Below, piece by piece: positions 1 through 7,717 of a stretch of 64,000 nucleotides of DNA. The notes below the pieces were generated by a model, which searched no databases, had not been told where the DNA came from, and worked only from the letters and a program-made list of their open reading frames with translations. Both the position numbers and the translations under genes were made by a program. How positions within the stretch are numbered: position 1 is the first letter of the stretch; the number at the start of each line of letters is the position of its first letter. This stretch comes from a beta proteobacterium L13. Lineage in GTDB: Bacteria; Pseudomonadota; Gammaproteobacteria; Burkholderiales; Chromobacteriaceae. Where the stretch lies: contig AMYZ01000002.1 in NCBI GenBank assembly GCA_000335715.1, positions 124,001 to 188,000 of the forward strand, given 5' to 3'.

Positions 1-92
1 CGCTGACCAAGAGCCGGGCCGATTGGCGGCGACGGGTTGGCTTTACCAGCGGGCACTTGCAGCTTGATATAGCCTACAATTTTCTTTGCCAC
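1..92 (-). CDS. rplK: 50S ribosomal protein L11, 5' end only
   Basis: The first 30 codons of L11, a protein of the ribosomal GTPase centre, run off the left edge. The minus-strand translation begins [20 protein letters not shown] and continues to the GPALGQ segment, the conserved L11 N-terminus. The start codon is GTG at 92-90, preceded by an AGGAG ribosome binding site. It follows nusG on the same strand, the usual secE-nusG-rplK order. Partial only because the window ends. Confidence 0.93.
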   Translation of the reverse strand, partial: MAKKIVGYIKLQVPAGKANPSPPIGPALGQ

Positions 93-188
93 GATTTAGC
101 TCCTAAATTTGGGTATAACGCACCGCACATGCAGCGCTTCCCACACGAAGGGCGTAAGTATACGCAAAACCTTCTTTAAAAACAATAG

Positions 189-722
189 TTACAGCTTCTC
201 GACCTGGGAAAAATCCAGCTCAACCGGCGTATCACGACCAAAAATCTGCACAGAAACACGCAGCTTGTTACGCTCGTAGTTGACCTCATCCACCGAACCA
301 TTGAAATCGGTAAACGGACCTTCATTCACGCGAACGCGCTCACCCACTTCAAACAGCACTTTTGGCTTCGGCTTTTCCACGCCATCTTGCATCTGCTGCA
401 TGATGGACTCCACCTCTTTGGCAGAGATAGGCGCCGGACGGTTGGCCGTACCACCCACAAAACCGGTAACCTTAGGCGTGCTCTTCACTAGGTGCCAAGT
501 GTCGTCGGTCATTTCCATCTCGACCAGAACGTAGCCAGGGAAGAACTTACGCTCGGAAATGGAGCGCTTGCCATTCTTGATATCCACCACCTCTTCGACC
601 GGCACCAAAACCTGACCAAAGAGATCTTGCATGCTTTCGCGCTCGATACGCTCTTTCAATGCTTTCTGCACACTCTTCTCGAAACCCGAGTAGGCATGCA
701 CTACATACCAACGCTTAGCCAT
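189..722 (-). CDS. nusG: Transcription termination/antitermination factor NusG
   Basis: NusG binds RNA polymerase, reduces pausing and links it to Rho or to the ribosome. The 177-residue product has the N-terminal NGN domain ([14 protein letters not shown] at the start, FPGYVLVEM in the middle) and a C-terminal KOW domain ([18 protein letters not shown]). I chose ATG at 722, not the in-frame TTG at 728. The ATG has a GAGG site about 7 bases upstream and lies two bases after the secE stop, so secE and nusG are probably translationally coupled. Length and architecture are normal for the family. Confidence 0.97.
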   Translation of the reverse strand: MAKRWYVVHAYSGFEKSVQKALKERIERESMQDLFGQVLVPVEEVVDIKNGKRSISERKFFPGYVLVEMEMTDDTWHLVKSTPKVTGFVGGTANRPAPISAKEVESIMQQMQDGVEKPKPKVLFEVGERVRVNEGPFTDFNGSVDEVNYERNKLRVSVQIFGRDTPVELDFSQVEKL

Positions 723-724
723 TA

Positions 725-1078
725 TCAACCTCGACGAAGCAATACATCATAGAAGAGCCAGGACAACGACGAGTCAACCAGCCACATAAACAAGGCAAGC
801 ACGAACACAAAGACAAACACCATCATGGTCATTTGACTTGTTTCTTTACGCGTCGGCCAAACCACTTTGCGAGCCTCTACAATCGACTCTTGCGCATAGG
901 CCACAAACTCGCGCCCCGGCGCAGAAAACCAGAATACCCCAGCCGCAGCCAAAACAGCAGCAACAAAAACCAGCGCACGCAGTATGCCCTGGGTTTCCGG
1001 CAGCAGATAAAAGCCGACAACACCGGCAGTAACCAGCAGAGCAACCAAGCCGAGCTTAAGCTTATCTTGCATTTCCAT
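725..1078 (-). CDS. secE: Preprotein translocase subunit SecE
   Basis: SecE is the small clamp subunit of the SecYEG channel in the inner membrane. The 117-residue product has two N-terminal hydrophobic segments ([34 protein letters not shown]), the conserved amphipathic stretch [13 protein letters not shown], and a C-terminal transmembrane helix. This is the long three-helix proteobacterial form. A longer open frame upstream reads into the tRNA-Trp gene and is not coding. Start ATG at 1078 (MEMQDKLK); the next ATG, at 1072, is possible. The ribosome binding site is weak. Confidence 0.94.
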   Translation of the reverse strand: MEMQDKLKLGLVALLVTAGVVGFYLLPETQGILRALVFVAAVLAAAGVFWFSAPGREFVAYAQESIVEARKVVWPTRKETSQMTMMVFVFVFVLALFMWLVDSSLSWLFYDVLLRRG

Positions 1079-1141
1079 ATGAATTCTCGCGTTGCTTATA
1101 CGTGAAAAGACTAACCGGCGTAAACGCCGGTTAGTCTTATT

Positions 1142-1217
1142 TGGCAGGCCAGGAGGGTCTCGAACCCCCAACCCTCGGTTTTGGAGACCGATACTCTACC
1201 AATTGAGCTACTGGCCT
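1142..1217 (-). tRNA. tRNA-Trp (anticodon CCA)
   Basis: Minus-strand cloverleaf with acceptor stem AGGCCAG/CTGGCCT, a TTCGA T-loop and anticodon loop CTCCAAA giving anticodon CCA. The 3' CCA is encoded. It sits between tuf and secE, about 10 bases after the tuf stop, so it is probably processed from the tuf-secE transcript. Confidence 0.96.
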
Positions 1218-1227
1218 AAAACCTTCA

Positions 1228-2418
1228 TCAAGCGATAATTTTTGCTACCACGCCGGCGCCAACAGTGCGGCCACCTTCGCGGATCGCGAAACGCAGACCT
1301 TCTTCCATAGCGATCGGAGCGATCAGTTCTACGGTGATTTCTACGTTATCGCCTGGCATAACCATTTCCACGCCCTCGGACAGGCTAACAGCGCCAGTCA
1401 CGTCAGTAGTACGGAAGTAGAACTGTGGGCGGTAGTTAGCGAAGAACGGGGTGTGACGGCCGCCTTCGTCTTTGCTCAGTACGTATACGGAAGCAGAGAA
1501 CTTGGTGTGCGGAGTGATGGAACCCGGCTTGGCCAGAACCTGACCACGTTCAACGTCTTCACGCTTGGTACCGCGCAGCAGCACGCCCACGTTATCGCCA
1601 GCTTGACCTTGGTCCAGCAGCTTGCGGAACATTTCCACGCCGGTGCAAGTGGTTTTTACGGTGGCTTTCAGGCCAACGATTTCCAGTTCTTCACCAACTT
1701 TAACGATACCGCGCTCTACACGACCGGTCACTACAGTACCGCGACCGGAGATGGAGAATACATCTTCGATCGGCAGCAGGAACGGCTTGTCGATAGCGCG
1801 CTCTGGAGTCGGAATGTAGGAATCCAGTGCATCTGCCAGACGGAAGATGGCTGGTTCGCCGTATTCGGATTGGTCACCTTCCAGTGCCAGACGAGCGGAC
1901 CCGGTAACGATCGGGGTGTCATCGCCTGGGAAGTCGTAGGAAGACAGCAGATCGCGCACTTCCATTTCAACCAGTTCCAGCAGCTCAGCGTCATCCACCA
2001 GGTCAGCCTTGTTCAGGAAGACGATGATGTAAGGAACGCCAACCTGACGGGACAGCAGGATGTGTTCGCGAGTCTGTGGCATTGGGCCGTCAGCTGCGGA
2101 GCAAACCAGGATAGCGCCATCCATCTGGGCAGCACCGGTAATCATGTTTTTAACGTAGTCGGCGTGACCTGGGCAGTCTACGTGAGCGTAGTGACGTGCT
2201 TCGGTTTCGTATTCTACGTGAGCGGTGTTAATGGTAATACCGCGGGCTTTTTCTTCTGGCGCGCTGTCGATCTGGGAGTAGTCTTTAGCTTCGCCGCCGA
2301 ATTTCTTGGACAGAATGGTGGTGATAGCTGCAGTCAGAGTGGTCTTACCATGGTCCACGTGACCGATGGTGCCAACGTTTACATGCGGCTTGGTCCGCGC
2401 AAACTTTTCTTTTGCCAT
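1228..2418 (-). CDS. tuf: Elongation factor Tu
   Basis: EF-Tu carries aminoacyl-tRNA to the ribosomal A site as a GTP complex. The product is 396 residues, full length. It has the P-loop GHVDHGKT (about 19-26), the switch region around [21 protein letters not shown], and NKAD for guanine specificity, followed by the two beta-barrel domains ([13 protein letters not shown]-terminal GRTVGAGVV). It starts at ATG 2418. Three tRNA genes lie immediately upstream and tRNA-Trp immediately downstream, the common proteobacterial tufB-type arrangement. A second tuf copy is likely elsewhere in the genome, but this window cannot show it. Confidence 0.98.
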   Translation of the reverse strand: MAKEKFARTKPHVNVGTIGHVDHGKTTLTAAITTILSKKFGGEAKDYSQIDSAPEEKARGITINTAHVEYETEARHYAHVDCPGHADYVKNMITGAAQMDGAILVCSAADGPMPQTREHILLSRQVGVPYIIVFLNKADLVDDAELLELVEMEVRDLLSSYDFPGDDTPIVTGSARLALEGDQSEYGEPAIFRLADALDSYIPTPERAIDKPFLLPIEDVFSISGRGTVVTGRVERGIVKVGEELEIVGLKATVKTTCTGVEMFRKLLDQGQAGDNVGVLLRGTKREDVERGQVLAKPGSITPHTKFSASVYVLSKDEGGRHTPFFANYRPQFYFRTTDVTGAVSLSEGVEMVMPGDNVEITVELIAPIAMEEGLRFAIREGGRTVGAGVVAKIIA

Positions 2419-2459
2419 GGCAAATTCCCTGATAACGAATAAAGTCTACATTTAAATGA

Positions 2460-2534
<75 letters not shown>

Positions 2535-2559
2535 TTCACATACAAACCATTCAACAACT

Positions 2560-2633
2560 TGGAGCGGGTGAAGGGAATCGAACCCTCGTCGTAAGCTTGG
2601 AAGGCTTCTGCTCTACCATTGAGCTACACCCGC
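2560..2633 (-). tRNA. tRNA-Gly (anticodon TCC)
   Basis: Minus-strand cloverleaf with acceptor stem GCGGGTG/CACCCGC, anticodon loop CTTCCAA (TCC), a TTCGA T-loop and encoded CCA. It is the middle member of the tRNA array before tuf. Confidence 0.96.
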
Positions 2634-2681
2634 CTACGATCCGGACGACTTCACAATCTTGCCGCCAAGATGCATAGCAAC

Positions 2682-2766
2682 TGGTGGGGGGAGAAGGATT
2701 CGAACCTTCGAAGGCTGAGCCGTCAGATTTACAGTCTGATCCCTTTGACCGCTCGGGAATCCCCCC
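2682..2766 (-). tRNA. tRNA-Tyr (anticodon GTA)
   Basis: Minus-strand class II tRNA of 85 bases with a long variable arm. Acceptor stem GGGGGGA/TCCCCCC, anticodon loop CTGTAAA (GTA), T-arm GGTTCGAATCC and encoded CCA. It is the first gene of the tRNA-tuf-secE-nusG transcript. Confidence 0.96.
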
Positions 2767-2780
2767 GTGAAGAAGCCCGA

Positions 2781-2809
2781 ATAGTATAGACACCTTGCCA
2801 GTGCGTCAA
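2781..2809 (-). promoter_or_regulatory. Sigma-70 promoter of the tRNA-tuf operon
   Basis: On the minus strand TTGACG (-35) is followed after 17 bases by TACTAT (-10), with an overlapping TATACT. A GC-rich stretch (TCGGGC) follows where transcription would begin, as in stringently controlled stable-RNA promoters. It ends about 15 bases before tRNA-Tyr. Confidence 0.7.
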
Positions 2810-2844
2810 TAGCTTTTTCGAGAATTTTTCTAATTTCCCAAGCA

Positions 2845-2869
2845 AAAGCCCCGCATGACGCGGGGCTTT
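2845..2869 (-). terminator. Hairpin terminator after the ferredoxin gene
   Basis: A perfect 10-bp stem AAAGCCCCGC/GCGGGGCTTT with a 5-base loop, lying 23 bases past the ferredoxin stop. It separates that gene from the tRNA-tuf promoter. The stem ends in TTT but the T tract beyond it is short. Confidence 0.7.
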
Positions 2870-2891
2870 GTTGCAAATCAGTCACTTAGCT

Positions 2892-3179
<288 letters not shown>

Positions 3180-3220
3180 TCACTCACCCCTCGTACAAGC
3201 AAGTTCGCGGGGTTATATCT

Positions 3221-3772
3221 TTATTCGTGCGATTCTGCACGCAACAGCCATGAGTGCACCTTGCCCGCGCGCAAGCTGCGCTCGATCTGCCAGCCTGGGA
3301 AGTCGCACTGCTGCGGTGTCTCGATGTACAGCTTGCCCCCTGGCGCCAGAATGGCGGCCAACTGTGGCAGCACCTGCTCAAGCAGTGCGCTCTGGTAAGG
3401 CGGGTCGACAAAGATCACGTCAAACTGCTCGCGGCAGTTCTTCAAGTAGGTCAGCGCATCCTGCACCAGAATCTCGATTTCTGTGGCCGCCAATAGCTGC
3501 TTGTTCTTTTGCAGCACGGCAGCGACCGGACGCATCTTTTCAACCAGTACGACACGCGGCGCCTCGCGCGATGCGGCCTCGAAGCCCAGCGCGCCGCTGC
3601 CGGCAAACAGGTCCAGGCAGCGTTTGCCATACAGCTCCTGCCCCAGCCAGTTAAACAGCGTTTCACGCACGCGATCAGGGGTTGGCCGCAAGCCTTCTGC
3701 TTCTGGCACATCCAGCAAGCGTCTGCGGTATTTGCCGCCAATGATACGAACCTTGTTGCGCTGCTGCGTCAT
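3221..3772 (-). CDS. rsmD: 16S rRNA (guanine966-N2)-methyltransferase RsmD
   Basis: Methylates G966 of 16S rRNA using S-adenosylmethionine. The 183-residue Rossmann methyltransferase has the family signature near the N-terminus (RIIGGKYRRRLL; EGLRPTPDRVRETLFNWL), the SAM-binding motif DLFAGSGALGFEA, and catalytic DPPY in FVDPPYQ. ATG at 3772 has a strong AGGAGG site 7 bases upstream; the in-frame TTG at 3790 is rejected. It is divergent from ftsY, a common proteobacterial arrangement. Length is normal. Confidence 0.95.
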   Translation of the reverse strand: MTQQRNKVRIIGGKYRRRLLDVPEAEGLRPTPDRVRETLFNWLGQELYGKRCLDLFAGSGALGFEAASREAPRVVLVEKMRPVAAVLQKNKQLLAATEIEILVQDALTYLKNCREQFDVIFVDPPYQSALLEQVLPQLAAILAPGGKLYIETPQQCDFPGWQIERSLRAGKVHSWLLRAESHE

Positions 3773-3969
3773 GCATCCTCCTGAATTCAAGGGCAGAATT
3801 CTACATCGTCAACGCCGTGCCGTCCCAACTGTTGACACAACAGCCTCCTGCCGACTTATTCCTTATATATAGATTCTGGCGTTTTGCTATTTGTTGCCAC
3901 TTCATTCCCCCGTACACAACGGTTTTAAGGCTACAATCTGGCTTTATTTTGTGTGCAGATTCAATAAGC

Positions 3970-5043
3970 ATGTTCAGCTTCTTCAAGAAAAAGACTCCGC
4001 CAGTCGAAACCGCCACTACCGAGAAGGTAGCGGAACCTGTTGCCATCGAAGCCAGCGCCCCTGCTACGCCAGCAGTTCCCGAGGCTCAGGCGGATGTAGC
4101 AGCCGCCCCCCCCGCAGCAGCAGAGGCGCCACGCAAAGCAAGCTGGACCGAGCGCCTGAAAGCAGGCTTGTCCAAAACGCGCGACAAGCTGGGCAAGCAA
4201 CTGGCTACGCTGTTTGGTGGCGGCAAGATCGACGAAGATTTGTACGAGGAGCTGGAAACGGTGCTGCTGACCGCCGACATGGGCGTGGATGCCACCAACC
4301 ACCTGCTTAAGGATGTACGCGATCGAGTGAGCCTGGGTGGCCTGAAAGATGCCAGCGAGCTGAAAGGCGCACTCAAATCGTCATTGGGCGAGCTGATCGG
4401 CCCTCTGGAAGTACCACTGGATACTAGCGGCAAGAAACCGTTTGTGATCATGATGGTGGGCGTAAATGGTGCCGGCAAGACTACATCTATCGGCAAGCTG
4501 GCCAAATACTTTCAAAGCCAGGGCAAGAGTGTATTGCTGGCCGCGGGCGACACTTTCCGTGCTGCTGCGCGCGAGCAACTAATGGCCTGGGGTGAACGCA
4601 ATAACGTGACTGTCATTGCCCAGCAAAGCGGTGATGCCGCAGCAGTCTGTTACGACGCCATCCAGGCAGCAACCGCGCGTGGCATTGATATCGTACTGGC
4701 AGACACCGCCGGCCGTCTGCCCACCCAGCTGCACCTGATGGAAGAAATCAAGAAGGTGAAGCGCGTGATCCAGAAAGCCATTCCGGATGGCCCGCATGAG
4801 GTCATGCTGGTGCTGGATGCCAATATCGGTCAGAACGCCATTAACCAAGTGATCGCGTTTGATGATGCGCTCGGCCTCACCGGCCTGGTGCTCACCAAGC
4901 TGGATGGCACGGCCAAAGGTGGCGTGATTGCCGCCATCGCCAAGCAGCGCCCGGTACCGCTGCGCTTTATTGGCGTAGGCGAAAGCATTGATGACCTGCG
5001 CCCGTTCCAGGCCGGCCCCTACATCGACGCGCTGTTTGACTAG
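3970..5043 (+). CDS. ftsY: Signal recognition particle receptor FtsY
   Basis: SRP receptor GTPase that docks ribosome-SRP complexes at the inner membrane. The 357-residue product starts MFSFFKKK, has an Ala/Pro/Glu-rich low-complexity A domain (about 10-60) that is short compared with E. coli, then the N domain (SWTERLKAGLSKTRDKLG) and G domain with GVNGAGKTTSIGKLA, DTFRAAAREQL, DTAGRL and TKLDGTAKGG. ATG 3970 is preferred because upstream in-frame sequence lacks FtsY character, though its ribosome binding site is weak. ftsE and ftsX follow after a 46-base gap that contains a copy of the repeat motif. Confidence 0.96.
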   Translation: MFSFFKKKTPPVETATTEKVAEPVAIEASAPATPAVPEAQADVAAAPPAAAEAPRKASWTERLKAGLSKTRDKLGKQLATLFGGGKIDEDLYEELETVLLTADMGVDATNHLLKDVRDRVSLGGLKDASELKGALKSSLGELIGPLEVPLDTSGKKPFVIMMVGVNGAGKTTSIGKLAKYFQSQGKSVLLAAGDTFRAAAREQLMAWGERNNVTVIAQQSGDAAAVCYDAIQAATARGIDIVLADTAGRLPTQLHLMEEIKKVKRVIQKAIPDGPHEVMLVLDANIGQNAINQVIAFDDALGLTGLVLTKLDGTAKGGVIAAIAKQRPVPLRFIGVGESIDDLRPFQAGPYIDALFD

Positions 5044-5055
5044 TCACCCGCTTGC

Positions 5056-5068
5056 TGCGGCCAACCTT
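5056..5068 (+). repeat. Exact copy of the 13-mer repeat TGCGGCCAACCTT
   Basis: Intergenic copy between the ftsY stop and the ftsE ribosome binding site. Strand plus means TGCGGCCAACCTT reads on the top strand. See the finding on the genome-wide motif. Confidence 0.85.
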
Positions 5069-5089
5069 TGCCCTTGATGAGGAGGCGCA

Positions 5090-5743
5090 ATGATCCAGTT
5101 TGAACAGGTGAGCAAACGCTACCCGGGCGGGCACGATGCGCTCAAGAACCTGTCGTTCACCATAGACAGTGGCGAAATGTTATTCCTGGCTGGCCATTCC
5201 GGCGCAGGTAAAAGTACCCTGCTGAAGCTGATTTCCGGTATAGAACGCGCCACCAGCGGCAATGTGCTGGTGAACGACCAGAACCTGAGCCGCCTGCGCC
5301 CCAGTCAGCTACCCTATGTGCGCCAGCATATCGGCATCGTGTTTCAAGACCACAAGATCCTGTTCGACCGCAGCGTATTCGACAATGTAATGCTGCCGCT
5401 GGACATTATCGGCTTTGACCGCCGCGATGCAGCACGCCGCGTACGCGCAGCACTGGACAAGGTAGGCTTGCTGGGCAAAGAAAAGGTGATGCCGGTACGG
5501 CTATCCGGCGGTGAGCAGCAGCGGCTGTGCATTGCCCGTGCCGTGGTACACCGCCCCAGCATCCTGCTGGCCGATGAGCCTTCGGCCAACCTTGACCGCG
5601 CTTACGCGCTGGACATCATGGAGCTGTTCAAATCGTTCCATCAGGTAGGCGTTACCGTCATTGTGTCTGCACACGATGAAACCCTGATGGAAGACTACGG
5701 TCGCCGCATTATCCGTCTGCGCGAGGGCCAGTTCGCCTCATGA
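5090..5743 (+). CDS. ftsE: Cell division ATP-binding protein FtsE
   Basis: ATPase of the FtsEX complex, which couples the Z-ring to periplasmic peptidoglycan hydrolases. The 217 residues form one ABC domain: Walker A GHSGAGKST (about 36-44), Q-loop VFQDHKIL, signature LSGGEQQRL, Walker B ILLADEPSANLD, and the switch His in VSAHDE. The ATG has an AGGAGG site 5-6 bases upstream. The stop overlaps the ftsX start (ATGA), indicating translational coupling. Confidence 0.96.
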   Translation: MIQFEQVSKRYPGGHDALKNLSFTIDSGEMLFLAGHSGAGKSTLLKLISGIERATSGNVLVNDQNLSRLRPSQLPYVRQHIGIVFQDHKILFDRSVFDNVMLPLDIIGFDRRDAARRVRAALDKVGLLGKEKVMPVRLSGGEQQRLCIARAVVHRPSILLADEPSANLDRAYALDIMELFKSFHQVGVTVIVSAHDETLMEDYGRRIIRLREGQFAS

Positions 5744-6651
5744 AACACTACTTTTACCTGCACTGGCAGGATGCCCGCCTTGCCCTGCTGAAAATGCTGC
5801 GCCAGCCCGTGGGCAGCCTGCTGAACCTGCTGATGCTGGCCATTGCTCTGTCGCTGCCAGTATCACTCTATCTGGCCGCCACCAGTGTGCAAACGTGGGT
5901 AGGCAAGCTCACCGCCACGCCGCAGATTACGCTATTCATGGAGCTATCCACCGAGCAAGCCGACCTGGCTGCCGTACAAGCCAGCCTGCAGACCCACCCG
6001 CGCGTGGCCAGTTTCAGCTTCATCTCAAAAGATGCGGCCCTGCAGCAGCTGGAGCAGCGCAGCGGCATGAGCGGCATTGGTGAAGGCTTGGGCAGCAACC
6101 CCCTGCCCCATGCCTTTGTGGTGCAGCCCAAAGCCGATGCCACACCAGAAGCGCTGGAAATGCTGCAACGAGAGCTTTCCGGCCTGCCCATGGTGGAACA
6201 GGCGCAGTTTGATGCTGCCTGGGCCAAACGCCTGCATGGTTTGCTGGAGCTGGCTATGCAACTGGCCTGGTTCCTGAGTATCAGCTTTGGCCTGGCGCTG
6301 ATGCTGATTACCCACAACAGCATACGCATGCAGATACTGGCCCGGCAGGAAGAGATCGAAGTGGCCAAACTGATTGGCGCCACCGATAGCTTTATTCGCC
6401 GCCCCTTCATGTACTACGCCGTATGGCAAGGCCTGCTCAGCACGCTGTTCTGCTGGGCGCTGTGCAGCGTGTTTGTCGCGCAAGCCGCGCCAGCGCTAAA
6501 CGGTTTTGCCCAGCTCTACAGCGAAAGTATTACGCTACGCAGCCTGCTGCCGACCGAGCTACTGATGTTGGCCGCAGCCAGTATTGGCCTGGGTATTGTG
6601 GGGGCCCGCCTGGCGGCAGACCACTACCTGCGCAAACTGCGCGCCCGCTAA
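5740..6651 (+). CDS. ftsX: Cell division protein FtsX
   Basis: Membrane partner of FtsE in the divisome. The 303-residue product has a cytoplasmic N-terminus, a first helix (LLNLLMLAIALSLPVSLYLA), a periplasmic domain of about 125 residues that would contact an amidase activator, and three C-terminal helices (near 175-195, 220-245 and 270-290). The conserved EEIEVAKLIGAT segment lies in the cytoplasmic loop. It overlaps ftsE by 4 bases; rpoH follows after 111 bases. Confidence 0.94.
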   Translation: MKHYFYLHWQDARLALLKMLRQPVGSLLNLLMLAIALSLPVSLYLAATSVQTWVGKLTATPQITLFMELSTEQADLAAVQASLQTHPRVASFSFISKDAALQQLEQRSGMSGIGEGLGSNPLPHAFVVQPKADATPEALEMLQRELSGLPMVEQAQFDAAWAKRLHGLLELAMQLAWFLSISFGLALMLITHNSIRMQILARQEEIEVAKLIGATDSFIRRPFMYYAVWQGLLSTLFCWALCSVFVAQAAPALNGFAQLYSESITLRSLLPTELLMLAAASIGLGIVGARLAADHYLRKLRAR

Positions 6652-6701
6652 GCCGCTATCGCCATCATAAATAAATGCCATCGCCGGGAACCTGTGCACT
6701 T

Positions 6702-6728
6702 CTGGCACTCTCCTACCGGGAGTGCTAA
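6702..6728 (+). promoter_or_regulatory. CIRCE element (HrcA operator) upstream of rpoH
   Basis: The inverted repeat is CTGGCACTC, a 9-base spacer (6711-6719), then GAGTGCTAA. The CIRCE consensus is TTAGCACTC-N9-GAGTGCTAA: the right arm is perfect, the left arm matches 7 of 9, and the spacer is exact. It ends 34 bases before the rpoH start codon. A possible -10 hexamer, TAAGAT, overlaps its right edge (6726-6731), so bound HrcA would block polymerase. Confidence 0.85.
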
Positions 6729-6762
6729 GATCAGCTCAGGTTTCCACAAGGATAATCAGCGT

Positions 6763-7623
6763 ATGACCACGATTGCTTTGCCCGTACTCTCTGCCAACGG
6801 CAGCCTGGAACAATACATCCAGACCGTCAACAGCATCCCCATGCTCACGCCGGAAGAAGAGTTCGAGCTTGCCACGCGCCAGCAGGAACAAGGCGACCTG
6901 GAGGCAGCCAAGCGCTTGGTGCTATCGCACCTGCGCGTAGTGGTATCGATTGCCCGCGGCTACTCTGGCTATGGCCTGCCGCAAGCCGACCTGATTCAGG
7001 AAGGTAATATCGGCCTAATGAAGGCGGTAAAACGCTTTGAACCTACCCGCGGTGTGCGTTTGTTTTCGTTCGCCGTGCACTGGATCAAGGCCGAAATTCA
7101 CGAGTTCATCCTGCGTAACTGGCGCCTGGTACGCATTGCCACCACCAAGCCACAGCGCAAACTGTTTTTCAACCTGCGCAGCATGAAGCAGGGGTTCTCC
7201 GCCCTGTCGGAAAAAGAAGCGCAAGCCATTGCCGAACAGCTGGGTGTCAAACCGGAAGAAGTGCGCGAAATGGAAACGCGCATGAGCGGCCAGGATATGG
7301 CACTGTTGGCAGATGAAGGCGATGACGAAGGTTTCGCACCTATCGACTGGCTAGCCGACAGCCACAACGAGCCCACCCGCGCCATGGAGCGCCGCGCGCT
7401 GGACACGCTGCAGGGCGAAGGCATCGAACACGCGCTGGCCACCCTTGACCCGCGTAGCCGCCGCATTATCGAAGCGCGCTGGCTGGCCGATGACAGCGGT
7501 GCCACACTGCATGACCTGGCTGCCGAGTTTGGCGTGTCGGCCGAGCGTATCCGTCAGATCGAAGCGAAAGCACTCGGCAAAATGAAAGCCGCACTTAGCC
7601 ACGGTGTGGTGATAGACGCCTGA
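6763..7623 (+). CDS. rpoH: RNA polymerase sigma factor RpoH (sigma-32)
   Basis: Heat-shock sigma factor directing polymerase to chaperone and protease genes. The 286-residue product has region 1.2 (LEQYIQTVNSIPMLTPEEE), region 2 (LRVVVSIARGYSGYGLPQADLIQEGNIGLMKAVKRF; no rpoD-type N-terminal extension), the diagnostic RpoH box QRKLFFNLR, and region 4 with the -35-binding helix (SAERIRQIEAKALGKMK). ATG 6763 follows an AAGGAT ribosome binding site. Upstream in-frame residues would run through the CIRCE element and are rejected as coding. Control by HrcA is inferred from that operator. Confidence 0.96.
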   Translation: MTTIALPVLSANGSLEQYIQTVNSIPMLTPEEEFELATRQQEQGDLEAAKRLVLSHLRVVVSIARGYSGYGLPQADLIQEGNIGLMKAVKRFEPTRGVRLFSFAVHWIKAEIHEFILRNWRLVRIATTKPQRKLFFNLRSMKQGFSALSEKEAQAIAEQLGVKPEEVREMETRMSGQDMALLADEGDDEGFAPIDWLADSHNEPTRAMERRALDTLQGEGIEHALATLDPRSRRIIEARWLADDSGATLHDLAAEFGVSAERIRQIEAKALGKMKAALSHGVVIDA

Positions 7624-7646
7624 TCTGCGCAGCACCCCAGCAAAAC

Positions 7647-7677
7647 AAAGCCCGCTTGCATTACAAGCGGGCTTTTT
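7647..7677. terminator. Bidirectional terminator between rpoH and the pglL-like gene
   Basis: A perfect 12-bp stem AAAGCCCGCTTG/CAAGCGGGCTTT with a 5-base loop, then TT. It lies between converging genes and has A/T tracts on both sides. Confidence 0.85.
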
Positions 7678-7717
7678 CATCAACATCAGGCCACCTGACC
7701 GTGGCCTGGCTTTTTCG

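Noticed and set aside
725-1171. Longer SecE frame starting at 1171
   Set aside because: Its first 30 codons read through the tRNA-Trp gene; ATG 1078 gives a normal SecE.
1453-2442. 329-codon plus-strand open frame over tuf
   Set aside because: Shadow of the highly codon-biased tuf gene; no family features.
3680-3690. Motif core in rsmD as evidence for the repeat
   Set aside because: It encodes the family-conserved Arg-Pro-Thr segment of RsmD, so it was not counted as independent support.
5582-5594. Near-match to the repeat motif in ftsE (TCGGCCAACCTTG)
   Set aside because: It encodes the conserved Ser-Ala-Asn-Leu-Asp of the ABC Walker B region and lacks the TGCGG start, so it is explained by protein constraint.
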